Shown here in pieces: positions 1-7,325 of a stretch of 17,697 nt of DNA. Position numbers and translations under genes: made by a program. The number at the start of each line of letters is the position of its first letter. Position 1 is the stretch's first letter. The notes under the pieces were generated by a model that saw nothing but the letters and a program-made list of their open reading frames with translations, was not told the origin of the DNA and ran no database searches. Source of the stretch: JANXQG01 sp037147235 (GTDB lineage: Bacteria > Planctomycetota > Planctomycetia > Pirellulales > Thermoguttaceae); contig JBAWVO010000121.1 in assembly GCA_037147235.1 (NCBI GenBank), forward strand, positions 1-17,697. The letters are read 5' to 3'.

Positions 1-2100
1 CTACTCTTCTTCCTCTTCTTTCATCTGCGCCTTGGCGATAATCTCCTGCTGCACGTTGCCTGGCACGATGTCGTGATGGCTGTATTCCAGCGAGTAGCTG
101 CCTTGGCCGCCGGTGATGCTGGAGAGGGCACGCGCGTAGGTCATCACTTCGGCCAGCGGCACTTCGGCCACGACGGTCTGCAGGTCGCCGCCGGCCGAGT
201 CCATCCGTAGCACGCGGCCGCGACGGCCCGACATGTCGCTGGTGATATCGCCCACCTTGCTGCCGGGCACCGTGATCTCGATTTTGACGATTGGCTCCAG
301 GAGGCCCGGCTTGGCTTGCTGGAAGACGTTGCGGAAGGCCATCGAGCCAGCCGTCTTGAATGCCTGTTCCGAGCTATCAACGTCGTGATACTTGCCGAAA
401 TGAACCTCCACGCCGACGTTCTGCACCTTGAATCCGGCGATCACGCCCCGCTCCATGCGCTCCTTGAATCCTTTCTCGATGGCCGGCAGGAAGTTGCTTG
501 GAATCGTGCCACCCACGACCGAATTAACCCAGACGAAGTTGTTCTCTTCGTCGTAGTGGTATTCCTTCATCGACGGGAAACGCGACTTGACGCAGTACTC
601 CTCAATCTTGACGTCCTTAGGCAGCGGAAACATGCGGATGTGGACTTCGCCGAACTGGCCACGTCCGCCCGATTGCTTCCTGTGCCGATAACTGCCCTCG
701 GCGTTGGCCTGGATCGTTTCGCGATAGGGAACCTTGGGTTCCTTGGTCTCGACTTCGGCCCTGTCGCGACGTTTGAGCCGCTCGCGGAGCATTTGCAGGT
801 GCAATTCGCTCATGCCGTAGGCCACCATCTCCTTGGTCTGTGGATCGGCATGCACGTGGAAAGTGGGGTCTTCCATTTCAACCTTGTGCAACGCGGTGGC
901 GATTTTTGCCTCGTCGCCACGCCCCTTTGAAGTGATCGCCAGGCCAACCATCGGCGAGGGGAAGTGAATGTGCGGCAGCAGTAGGTCGCCCAGCGACATG
1001 CCAGTCTTGAGGTCTTCCATCTTCGTTACGGCGACGATCTGGCCGGCACTGGCCGATTCAATCGGTTCGGTCTTGTCGGCCTGGATCTCAAACAACTGGC
1101 CCAGCTTCACGCCCTTGCGAATCCCCTCGGCATGCACCGTTTCATTGCTCTTCAGCGTGCCCGAGTAGATGCGGATGAAGCTCAGCTTCTGCACGAAGGG
1201 GTCGATGCGAGTTTTGAAAATCTGCGCGACGAGCGGCCCGTCAGGATCGGCCATGACATCGACCACTTTTTCGTCGGCAGTGACGGCCGTGTGGTGGACC
1301 GCGCTGGGCGGAAGGCCGCAGAAGACCAGGGCATCGAGCAGTTCTTTCACGCCCACGCCCGTCTTGGCCGAGCAGCAAACGATGGGGATCAGCGCGCCAC
1401 CGGCAACGGCGTGGACGATCAGCCGGGCAAGCTCCTCGGCGGTCGGTTCGGCACCATCAAAGTAGCGAGCCATCACGTCCTCATCGACCTCAATGATCGA
1501 TTCGATGAGTGCCGTGTGGATTTCATTGGGATCGATCAGCGCGCCCTGGGTATCTTCCGGCACTCGAAGCGTACTGGCCACGCCTCGGAAATCAGGACCC
1601 CGGCCTAGGGGAATGTTCAGAAGCTGGCAGTTCTTACCGAACATATCCTGGATGCTTTTCACAAGCACGGTGAATTCGATGTTGTCGGTATCCATCTTGT
1701 TGATGGCGATGAATCGGCCCAGGCCCGCCTTGCCCGCCTCATTGAAAACCCGGCGAGTGGTCACGCCAATACCGCTTTGGGCGTTGATCTCGATGACCAC
1801 CGTGTCGACGGCATGCACCGCGCCGATCGTCTGCCCGATGAAGTCGGGGTAGCCGGGGGTGTCGATCGCATAGAACCGCTTTCCGTCATGGTTGAAGTGA
1901 ACCACATGCGCCTCGACCGAGTGGTGATGCACCTTCTCTTCCTCGTCGAAATCGCATATACTCGTACCCTCGTCAACGCTGGCCGGACGCGTGATTGTAC
2001 CCGTCATGGAAAGGATCTTGTCCAAGAGGGCGGTTTTTCCCGCGGCCCCGTGTCCGCCGAAGGCCACGTTGCGAATGTCTGCGACTGGAATCTTTGCCAT
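1..2100 (-). CDS. fusA: Elongation factor G-like translational GTPase (EF-G2 type)
   Basis: A 699-residue translational GTPase with the full EF-G layout: GTPase domain (about 1-280), beta-barrel domain II, and domains III-V ending near 690. Seen: P-loop GHGAAGKT at 16-23, switch II DTPGY at 80-84, NKMD at 134-137, and a SAK motif near 265. The P-loop is the GHxGAGKT-like form of EF-G2 paralogues rather than the AHIDAGKTT of canonical EF-G, and the usual catalytic histidine of DTPGH is a tyrosine. It is therefore likely the second EF-G of the genome; its role in elongation, recycling or stress is not clear from sequence. An in-frame upstream start at 2163 exists, but the ATG at 2100 fits the family N-terminus and has AAGGA about 12 bases ahead. 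It lies 19 bases after hisA, probably co-transcribed. The last residues are a run of glutamates. The stop codon occupies bases 1-3. Confidence 0.93.
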   Translation of the reverse strand: MAKIPVADIRNVAFGGHGAAGKTALLDKILSMTGTITRPASVDEGTSICDFDEEEKVHHHSVEAHVVHFNHDGKRFYAIDTPGYPDFIGQTIGAVHAVDTVVIEINAQSGIGVTTRRVFNEAGKAGLGRFIAINKMDTDNIEFTVLVKSIQDMFGKNCQLLNIPLGRGPDFRGVASTLRVPEDTQGALIDPNEIHTALIESIIEVDEDVMARYFDGAEPTAEELARLIVHAVAGGALIPIVCCSAKTGVGVKELLDALVFCGLPPSAVHHTAVTADEKVVDVMADPDGPLVAQIFKTRIDPFVQKLSFIRIYSGTLKSNETVHAEGIRKGVKLGQLFEIQADKTEPIESASAGQIVAVTKMEDLKTGMSLGDLLLPHIHFPSPMVGLAITSKGRGDEAKIATALHKVEMEDPTFHVHADPQTKEMVAYGMSELHLQMLRERLKRRDRAEVETKEPKVPYRETIQANAEGSYRHRKQSGGRGQFGEVHIRMFPLPKDVKIEEYCVKSRFPSMKEYHYDEENNFVWVNSVVGGTIPSNFLPAIEKGFKERMERGVIAGFKVQNVGVEVHFGKYHDVDSSEQAFKTAGSMAFRNVFQQAKPGLLEPIVKIEITVPGSKVGDITSDMSGRRGRVLRMDSAGGDLQTVVAEVPLAEVMTYARALSSITGGQGSYSLEYSHHDIVPGNVQQEIIAKAQMKEEEEE

Positions 2101-2119
2101 AGTTAAGTAGTCCTTAGGT

Positions 2120-2860
2120 TCAGTTGTCGGTTGTCGGTTGTCGGTTCGGCCCGGCGGCGGCAAGCGCGTCGGGCAAGATAATGGTTCCTTCGTACAAAGC
2201 CCGGCCGATGATGCATCCGGCCATGGCCGCTGCGGCCAGGCGGGCGACGTCTTCGGTGGTCGTCACGCCGCCGGAAGCCACCACCGGCAGGTCGACCGCC
2301 GCTTGCATTTCGGCCATCGCCGCCACGTTCGGTCCGGCCAACATGCCATCGGTGGCAATGTCTGTATATATAATCGCCGCAATCGGCTCGTTGCTGAACT
2401 GCCGAGCGAGTTCTGTCGCTGCCATGTCACTGGTCTGAAGCCATCCGTGGGTTGCCACTTTTCCGTCACGAGCATCGATTCCCAGGACAAGTCGCCGGGG
2501 AAATTGCCGGCACACGCTACGAAACCATTCGGGCTGCCGGATGGCCAGCGTGCCAATCACCAAGCGACAAAGGCCCAGGTCGAGCAGTTCGCGAATCGTC
2601 TGCTCGTTGCGAATGCCGCCGCCCAACTCACACGACAGGTTTACTTTCTTGAGGATCGATGCGACGATGGACAGGTTCCGTGGCTGACCGTCCCGGGCAC
2701 CATCGAGATCGACGAGGTGAAGATGACTAGCCCCTAGATCGGCCCATCGCTGCGCTATGGCGACAGCATCCGCGCCGAAAACCGTTTCGCGATCGTAGTC
2801 GCCCTGCTGGAGGCGCACACATTTGCCACCACGCAGGTCAATTGCAGGCCAGATTTCCAC
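2120..2860 (-). CDS. hisA: HisA, phosphoribosylformimino-AICAR phosphate isomerase
   Basis: Cytoplasmic TIM-barrel isomerase of histidine biosynthesis that converts ProFAR to PRFAR. 246 residues, normal for the family. Seen: the N-terminal strand WPAIDLRGG with catalytic Asp8, the second catalytic Asp129 in LGIDARDG, phosphate-binding GGGIR (80-84) and SGGV (196-199), and TDIATDGML (167-174). The start is GTG at 2860, which gives the expected MEIWPAIDL beginning. The last nine residues (PNRQPTTDN) are encoded by a heptanucleotide repeat (GTTGTCG three times on the plus strand) and lie beyond the normal fold. It is first in a minus-strand operon with the EF-G gene, and no other his genes are nearby. 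Confidence 0.96.
   Translation of the reverse strand: MEIWPAIDLRGGKCVRLQQGDYDRETVFGADAVAIAQRWADLGASHLHLVDLDGARDGQPRNLSIVASILKKVNLSCELGGGIRNEQTIRELLDLGLCRLVIGTLAIRQPEWFRSVCRQFPRRLVLGIDARDGKVATHGWLQTSDMAATELARQFSNEPIAAIIYTDIATDGMLAGPNVAAMAEMQAAVDLPVVASGGVTTTEDVARLAAAAMAGCIIGRALYEGTIILPDALAAAGPNRQPTTDN
2123..2143. repeat. Heptanucleotide tandem repeat GTTGTCG x3
   Basis: Three perfect 7-bp units, followed by a partial fourth, cover the 3' end of hisA and its stop codon region. Because the unit is not a multiple of three, gain or loss of a copy would change the HisA C-terminal tail and could alter the spacing to the EF-G gene. Confidence 0.85.
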
Positions 2861-2907
2861 TTTTTCAAGCTCCCGATTAAGACCCGGGGCCGAGTTACGA
2901 AAACGTG

Positions 2908-2936
2908 ATTCTACACGAATAGATTGCTAATGTAAA
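2908..2936 (-). promoter_or_regulatory. Sigma-70-type promoter of hisA-fusA
   Basis: On the minus strand TTTACA (2936-2931) is followed after exactly 17 bases by TAGAAT (2913-2908). That is 5/6 and 5/6 matches to consensus, with a leader of about 40 bases to the GTG start of hisA. Confidence 0.7.
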
Positions 2937-3044
2937 CTCGGGCCACGGAATTTAGGCAATTTTGCAGAGGAGACCAGGTAATCTGGACCGAAAATGATTA
3001 TATTAGTTGCCAGGGGATGGTCCGCAAGGTAGGGAGAAGACCAA

Positions 3045-3803
3045 ATGTCTGAAGAGAAGTTGATTGCCGTATTCGTGGATTTTGAAAATTTGGCGATTGG
3101 CGTTCGGGAGATGAAGGCCGGAAAGTTTCAGATTCAGTTGGTTCTGAAACGGTTGCTGGAAAAGGGCCGCATTGTCTACAAACGCGCCTACTGCGATTGG
3201 AGGAACTACGAGGACTCGGTGCGGGAGTTCCATGCCCAGGGCGTGGAAATGATCGATATCCCGCAGAGCAAGATGAGTGGAAAGAATAGTGCCGACATCC
3301 ACATGGTCGTCGATGCCCTTGACCTGTGCTACTCCAAACAGCACATCGACACGTTCGCTTTGCTCTCCGGCGACAGCGATTTTTCGCCGCTGGTCTCCAA
3401 GTTAAAGGAGAACAACCGACGCGTCATTGGCTGCGGGGTGAAAAGCTCTACGTCCGACCTGCTCATCGCCAACAGCGATGAATTTATCTACTACGATGAT
3501 CTGATCCGCAAGGCCACGAAGACCTCCAGAACACCCAAAAAGGACAAAACGGAGGCGGACAAGAGGCAAGAGGCCGTTGAGCGAGTATTGGAGGTCACTC
3601 ATTCCGTGGAGCAAGACTATGACCCTTTGTGGGGTTCGACGCTCAAGCAGGCGATTCGTCGTATCTATCCAGGCTTCAACGAGGGCTACTATGGCTACGG
3701 AAGCTTCTCTGACTTGCTTGAGGATATCAAGGCCAAGGGGTTAATTGACCTCGAATATGACGAAGGCCGCGGAAACTACAAAGTGCGGCCACGGAAAAAG
3801 TGA
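3045..3803 (+). CDS. NYN-domain (LabA/DUF88-like) PIN-fold protein with C-terminal OST-HTH-like domain
   Basis: A 252-residue protein, predicted to be an RNA-processing or RNA-binding nuclease. The N-terminal NYN domain (about 5-155) shows the acidic set expected for a metal-dependent PIN-like active site: Asp12 in VFVDFEN, Asp84 in NSADIHMVVD, and Asp110/Asp112 in LLSGDSDFSPLV. A charged linker (157-180, many K, R, E) leads to a C-terminal winged-helix region (about 185-250, with FSDLLEDIKAKGLIDL) that resembles the OST-HTH/LOTUS domain often joined to NYN domains. The start is supported by AGGGAGAAGA just upstream. The gene is divergent from hisA. Substrate and pathway cannot be told from the sequence. 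Confidence 0.85.
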   Translation: MSEEKLIAVFVDFENLAIGVREMKAGKFQIQLVLKRLLEKGRIVYKRAYCDWRNYEDSVREFHAQGVEMIDIPQSKMSGKNSADIHMVVDALDLCYSKQHIDTFALLSGDSDFSPLVSKLKENNRRVIGCGVKSSTSDLLIANSDEFIYYDDLIRKATKTSRTPKKDKTEADKRQEAVERVLEVTHSVEQDYDPLWGSTLKQAIRRIYPGFNEGYYGYGSFSDLLEDIKAKGLIDLEYDEGRGNYKVRPRKK

Positions 3804-3841
3804 ATACTGGACGAGTCCTCGCAATGCTGCTAAGTACCTGT

Positions 3842-3897
3842 CCAGAAACAACTTGTGGCGCACGCGACCCGCCTGCGCAGGCAGCCGGGACGGCCGC
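3842..3897 (-). repeat. Dispersed repeat, copy 1 (pair with 10949-11006)
   Basis: Read on the minus strand this begins GTGCGGCCGTCCCGGCT and continues through CGCAGGCG to GCGCCACAAGTTGTTT. The same sequence occurs on the plus strand at 10949-11006 with roughly a dozen mismatches over 58 bases. Both copies lie just past the 3' ends of genes. The core contains an imperfect palindrome (GCAGGCG...CGC), typical of intergenic palindromic repeats. Apart from this repeat the 125-base gap between the NYN gene and the next ORF holds nothing I recognise. Confidence 0.75.
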
Positions 3898-3928
3898 ACC
3901 ACAAAACGCGGAGTTCCTTGGACAGGTG

Positions 3929-4096
3929 CTAAAGCTCAATTTCCCTGGCCGTCAGCAATTTGACGCTAGCAACGGATAGGTCGGATCGTCCCTCAAGTTC
4001 CGCGTCCTCGAGGGCAATGACCTGTGCGGCTTCTGGTGTCCATGCTTCAATTTCCACGGCTTCACCGTTGGTGAAAGTCACTTCGTATTCATTCAT
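3929..4096 (-). CDS. Small acidic protein, 55 residues, unknown function
   Basis: A short minus-strand ORF reading MNEYEVTFTNGEAVEIEA and continuing as WTPEAAQVIALEDAELEG to the tail KLLTAREIEL. The alternating pattern (strand, turn with NGE, strand, then an Ala/Glu-rich helix) looks like a genuine small folded protein. It resembles short accessory or phage-type proteins whose first half is a beta hairpin with an '..V.F.DG..VEVEA..' pattern. Upstream is AAGAGAAA as a weak ribosome site. No partner gene is evident. Function unknown. Confidence 0.6.
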   Translation of the reverse strand: MNEYEVTFTNGEAVEIEAWTPEAAQVIALEDAELEGRSDLSVASVKLLTAREIEL

Positions 4097-4464
4097 GTCG
4101 TATTTCTCTTGGTGTGGGTGAATTTCAGTCTTTAGCGACCATTCAGGGAAGACAATATACCAAAAGCAACAATGGATGCACAGAGCAACTCGACTCAGTC
4201 CGCGAAGCGAGGAAATCCAAGCTATATTTTACTGTCCGCCAATTTGGGATGCGTGTCGCGACGGTAGGAAACGTGCTGTGGCAGTGTTCCTTGAAGGGAC
4301 GACGTGCTTCCCTACGGAACTCCACAGAGGGGTCTAGGGAACGCCACAGAGGGTGTGTTCCGCAGGAGTCGTGCAAGGATATTTAGCTAGGGGCATCCGC
4401 ACCGGAAAGAAACCGGGTATAATGGCCTAGATCATTGGCATTGCCTTTTTAATCTGAGGAAATC
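4097..4464. other. Gene-free stretch with a short direct repeat
   Basis: No convincing gene here; the plus and minus ORFs near 4114-4386 have biased, low-complexity translations and no homologue I recognise. A 16-bp direct repeat, GGAACNCCACAGAGGG, lies at 4316-4331 and 4338-4353 with one mismatch. A TATAAT box at 4418-4423 lies about 40 bases before the next gene, without a clear -35 box, and could be its promoter. Confidence 0.5.
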
Positions 4465-4782
4465 ATGGAAAAAGTCAAAAAGACTCTCTCGAACAAGGGG
4501 GAACCCGCGAAGATGGAACCATCGGAGCCAAACCACACGGCGAAAATCAAGTCCCAGGTGTTGGCGAAGATCGGCAAGCCGCCTCGTTTGGACCGCGTTG
4601 AGGTTTCCAAGCATCACAATGGAAAGTACCGAGTCAACATTTGGGAGCAGCCAGAGCCGGATAAGAACATCGCCGTGACGATTGGTGCCCGAATTGGGCG
4701 ATCCTATTATTTGACGGTCTCGGAGACAGGCGAGATTATCAACAGTGATCCGCCGATGACTAAATTGGTGTCTCCCGCCTGA
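4465..4782 (+). CDS. Conserved-looking 105-residue accessory protein, unknown function
   Basis: Starts at an ATG with a strong ribosome site (TGAGGAAATC directly ahead). Residues 1-40 are charged and probably disordered. Residues 41-100 look folded, with KIGKPPRLDRVEV, YRVNIW, VTIGARIGRSYYLTV and GEIINSDPPM forming alternating strands. This resembles small planctomycete proteins of unknown role that I remember only as hypothetical. No signal peptide or membrane segment. It is followed after about 97 bases by the DksA/TraR protein in the same direction. Confidence 0.65.
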   Translation: MEKVKKTLSNKGEPAKMEPSEPNHTAKIKSQVLAKIGKPPRLDRVEVSKHHNGKYRVNIWEQPEPDKNIAVTIGARIGRSYYLTVSETGEIINSDPPMTKLVSPA

Positions 4783-4879
4783 AAAATTACTCTGTGCCTC
4801 GTCCTGCTTGGCCGGTCTCGAAATCTTGCCAAAAGTGATTGACGAGTCTTCTGCCCTGTTTTCTTGTAGGCTCTACGCA

Positions 4880-5248
4880 ATGACGAACACCGACGCGCTG
4901 CTTCATCGAGAAAGACTTTTGGCTCTGCGGACAAGACTTCTGGGTGACATGACTCAGATGGAAGACAACGCATTGAACAAAGACCACAGCAGGACTACCA
5001 GCATGCCGACCAACATGGCAGAGCTTGGCAGTGACAATGCCGATCAGGAGCTCACGCTTAGTTTGCTCGGAAGCGAGAAAGATGCTCTCGATCAGATTGA
5101 AGCAGCAATCCAGCGGGTCGAAGACGGCAGTTATGGCCGGTGCGAGGAGTGTGGTGGAAAGATTCCCGAATCGCGCCTTGCAGCCATCCCTTATGTCGCA
5201 CAGTGCGTCCGATGTGCTTCGCAGCGAGAAGAAAGACAGGCCAGATGA
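4880..5248 (+). CDS. DksA/TraR family zinc-finger protein
   Basis: 122 residues from the ATG at 4880; a TTG-initiated extension back to 4808 is unlikely. An N-terminal helical coiled-coil region (about 1-75) is followed by a C-terminal four-cysteine zinc finger CEEC-x17-CVRC, the canonical DksA/TraR spacing, with the linker GGKIPESRLAAIPYVAQ. Members bind RNA polymerase through the secondary channel and alter promoter response, often with ppGpp; some short relatives have other roles. The sequence between the helices contains ELGSDNADQELTL, resembling the tip region of short DksA-like proteins. Whether it is a true DksA is uncertain. Confidence 0.9.
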   Translation: MTNTDALLHRERLLALRTRLLGDMTQMEDNALNKDHSRTTSMPTNMAELGSDNADQELTLSLLGSEKDALDQIEAAIQRVEDGSYGRCEECGGKIPESRLAAIPYVAQCVRCASQREERQAR

Positions 5249-5296
5249 AGGTGTACGATTCCTGGAAAGTTTCGTAGCCGTACATTTATCTCCCTC

Positions 5297-5361
5297 CGTA
5301 GAACGGAATTTATTCCGTTGCCTTGTCTTTTTCGGGTGAACGGAATGAATTCCGTTCTACG
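5297..5361. repeat. Near-perfect 23-bp inverted repeat, possible bidirectional terminator or mobile palindrome
   Basis: The arms at 5297-5319 and 5339-5361 pair with a single mismatch and flank a 19-base loop. Each arm contains the half-palindrome AACGGAATNNATTCCGTT, so each arm can also fold on itself. It lies 48 bases after the DksA-like gene and before the sua5 promoter, a place where a terminator would fit, but no T run follows. The doubly palindromic form is more typical of a small dispersed element. Confidence 0.8.
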
Positions 5362-5399
5362 TAGGGCTGCCTCAACCAGACTTTGCAATTCTCCTGGGG

Positions 5400-5428
5400 T
5401 TGACCGCCGGAGACAATTACTTTATAAT
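5400..5428 (+). promoter_or_regulatory. Strong sigma-70-type promoter upstream of the sua5-LMWPTP gene
   Basis: TTGACC (5400-5405), a 17-base spacer, then a perfect TATAAT (5423-5428). The leader is about 75 bases and contains a small hairpin (CGGGGG at 5465-5470 pairing with CCCCCG at 5479-5484) just before the AGGA ribosome site. Confidence 0.75.
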
Positions 5429-5508
5429 GATTACGATTTATGCATAGATTCTCCACGCATCTTTCGGGGGTATTGTAGCCCCCGGCAGGAAACACGGATA
5501 AGTTGATT

Positions 5509-6639
5509 ATGCCAGCCGTCGTAATTGATCTCCGGCACGCAGATGACTTGCGCGACGTGGTTCACCAGACGGTTCAGGCCTTGGTCGAAGGCAAACTCGT
5601 CGCCTTTCCCACGGAGACCGTCTATGGTTTGGCGGCCAGTGCCTTGGACGAGCAGGCGGTCGAGCGTTTGGTCACGATCAAGGGACGCAAGCAGGGGCAT
5701 CCGCTGACCTTGGCGATCAAGAGTGCCGACGAAGCCCGCGACTACGTACCCGACATGACCCCGCTGGCCCAGCGTCTGGCTCGCCGCTGCTGGCCTGGTC
5801 CCGTGACGTTGGTTCTCGACGATTCGCATCCTGACGGACTTGCCCGACACCTGCCTGGCAAGGTTCTCAACTACGTGGCACCGACCAAGACCCTCGGTCT
5901 CCGTGTGCCGGGCCATCAAGTCCTTCTGGACGTGTTGCGGATGCTCGTGGGTCCTTTGGTCTTGACCAGCGCGAATCCCACGGGCGGGAGCGAGGCGATC
6001 AACGCTCGCGAGGTTCTCGATGTGCTGGGCAACGACCTCGACCTGGTGATTGACGACGGCCCCTGCCGCTTCGGCGAGCCATCGTCGGTCGTCCGCATCC
6101 ACGGCAACCGCTACGAGATTTTGCGTGCGGGCGTGGTTCCGGAAAAGACCTTGCAGCGGCTTTCCAGCATGATGATTTTGTTTGTATGCACGGGCAACAC
6201 CTGCCGCAGTCCCATGGCGGAATTGATTTGTCGGCAGGTGCTGGCTAGGCGGCTGGGTTGCGAGATTGGCCACACGGAAGACCGTGGCGTGCTGGTCATG
6301 TCGGCCGGAGTGGCGGCCATGCTCGGTGGCCGAGCGGCCCACGAGGCCGTCGAGGTGCTGGCGAAGATGAATCTGGACTTGTCGGACCACGAGACTCAGC
6401 CACTGACCGAGCCGCTCGTCCGTCATGCCGACCTGATTTATGCGATGACTCGTACCCATCGCGAGGCGATCGTGGCCCAATGGCCTTCGGCCGCTGAACG
6501 AACTTTTCTCCTTTGCGCCGACGATTCGGATGTTTGTGACCCGATCGGCGGACCTACGGATCGTTACCAGCGTTGCGCTGCGCAGATCCGCGCGGAACTA
6601 GAATTGCGACTCGAACAAATCCTACTATTGCTTGGCTAA
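5509..6639 (+). CDS. Fusion of Sua5/YrdC threonylcarbamoyl-AMP synthase and YwlE-like low-molecular-weight phosphatase
   Basis: 376 residues. The first part (about 10-212) is a YrdC-like domain with FPTETVYGL, KGRKQGHPLTL, WPGPVTLV and VLTSANPTGG, the binding site that makes threonylcarbamoyl-AMP for the t6A modification of tRNAs reading ANN codons. The second part (about 221-376) is a low-molecular-weight phosphatase with P-loop CTGNTCRS and the acid-loop aspartate in CDPIGG. The P-loop has threonine where ordinary tyrosine phosphatases have isoleucine (C-x-G-N-I-C-R). In Bacillus YwlE this threonine selects phospho-arginine. The two activities are separate genes in Bacillus (ywlC, ywlE), next to the rpiB homologue ywlF; here the order is kept and the first two are fused. 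A TTG at 5503, two codons upstream, lies closer to the AGGA site and could be the true start. Confidence 0.92.
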   Translation: MPAVVIDLRHADDLRDVVHQTVQALVEGKLVAFPTETVYGLAASALDEQAVERLVTIKGRKQGHPLTLAIKSADEARDYVPDMTPLAQRLARRCWPGPVTLVLDDSHPDGLARHLPGKVLNYVAPTKTLGLRVPGHQVLLDVLRMLVGPLVLTSANPTGGSEAINAREVLDVLGNDLDLVIDDGPCRFGEPSSVVRIHGNRYEILRAGVVPEKTLQRLSSMMILFVCTGNTCRSPMAELICRQVLARRLGCEIGHTEDRGVLVMSAGVAAMLGGRAAHEAVEVLAKMNLDLSDHETQPLTEPLVRHADLIYAMTRTHREAIVAQWPSAAERTFLLCADDSDVCDPIGGPTDRYQRCAAQIRAELELRLEQILLLLG

Positions 6640-6651
6640 GGATGATTTTTC

Positions 6652-7131
6652 ATGCGTATTGTTGTTGGTGCTGACCACCGCGGATATTCGATTCGCGTGC
6701 GGATTATTGACCTGTTGCGGCGATTGGGCCACGAGGTCGAAGATATGGGTACCTACACCGGCGAGGCCGTCGATTATCCGGACGTCGCTGCCCGGGTGGC
6801 TCGCAAGGTCAGCCATGGCGAGGCCGGTCGCGGCATCCTGATTTGCGGTACCGGCCTGGGAATGTGCATCGCGGCGAATAAGTTTCCCCGCGTCCGCGCG
6901 GCCCCCTGTCACGACGATCTCACGGCCGAAATGAGTCGCCGCCACAACGACGCCAACATCCTCTGCCTTTCCGCCGACCTGCTCGGCGAGCGGCTTGTCG
7001 ATCGCATGATCGAAATCTGGCTCAATACCTCCTTTGAAGGCGGCCGCCACGCCCGGCGGATCGCCAAAATTTGCAATCTTGAGGCCGAAATTCACGCGGA
7101 GGAGCAGGCATGCCCCCAGGAAGAGGGCTAA
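6652..7131 (+). CDS. rpiB: Ribose-5-phosphate isomerase B (RpiB/LacAB family)
   Basis: 159 residues. It interconverts ribose 5-phosphate and ribulose 5-phosphate in the non-oxidative pentose phosphate pathway. Seen: GADHRG (6-11), VDYPDVA (40-46), ILICGTGLGM with the catalytic cysteine Cys65, the phosphate-binding RRHNDAN (96-102), and GGRHARR near the end. The C-terminal tail after residue 140 is slightly longer than usual and acidic. The gene begins 12 bases after the sua5-phosphatase fusion, so co-transcription is very likely. Confidence 0.95.
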   Translation: MRIVVGADHRGYSIRVRIIDLLRRLGHEVEDMGTYTGEAVDYPDVAARVARKVSHGEAGRGILICGTGLGMCIAANKFPRVRAAPCHDDLTAEMSRRHNDANILCLSADLLGERLVDRMIEIWLNTSFEGGRHARRIAKICNLEAEIHAEEQACPQEEG

Positions 7132-7325
7132 CCTTTCCATCAAATTGCATCAACCGTGCGGACTGTATCGGCAGCTTCTCAAAAATAATGACGATTTTCG
7201 CCATTTTGCCGCGGACAATTCTTGGAGTTTCCCAGCCGTCTTGGTAAATTAATATCTATGCGGACGGTATTCGTCGCCCGCTGTGAATCGACGCCTTTTC
7301 TGGAAACCGTTTAAGGTCCTGCGCC

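Noticed and set aside
316..930. 204-codon plus-strand frame opposite the EF-G gene
   Set aside because: Antisense to conserved EF-G sequence; no ribosome site and no recognisable fold.
4143..4376. Minus-strand 77-codon frame and the overlapping plus-strand 90-codon frame
   Set aside because: No ribosome site or motif, unbalanced composition, and each overlaps the other over a stretch with direct repeats.
5431..6480. Long open frame (349 codons) on the minus strand opposite the sua5-phosphatase gene
   Set aside because: It is an antisense shadow with a His/Gln/Arg-rich translation; the plus-strand frame has two clear enzyme domains.
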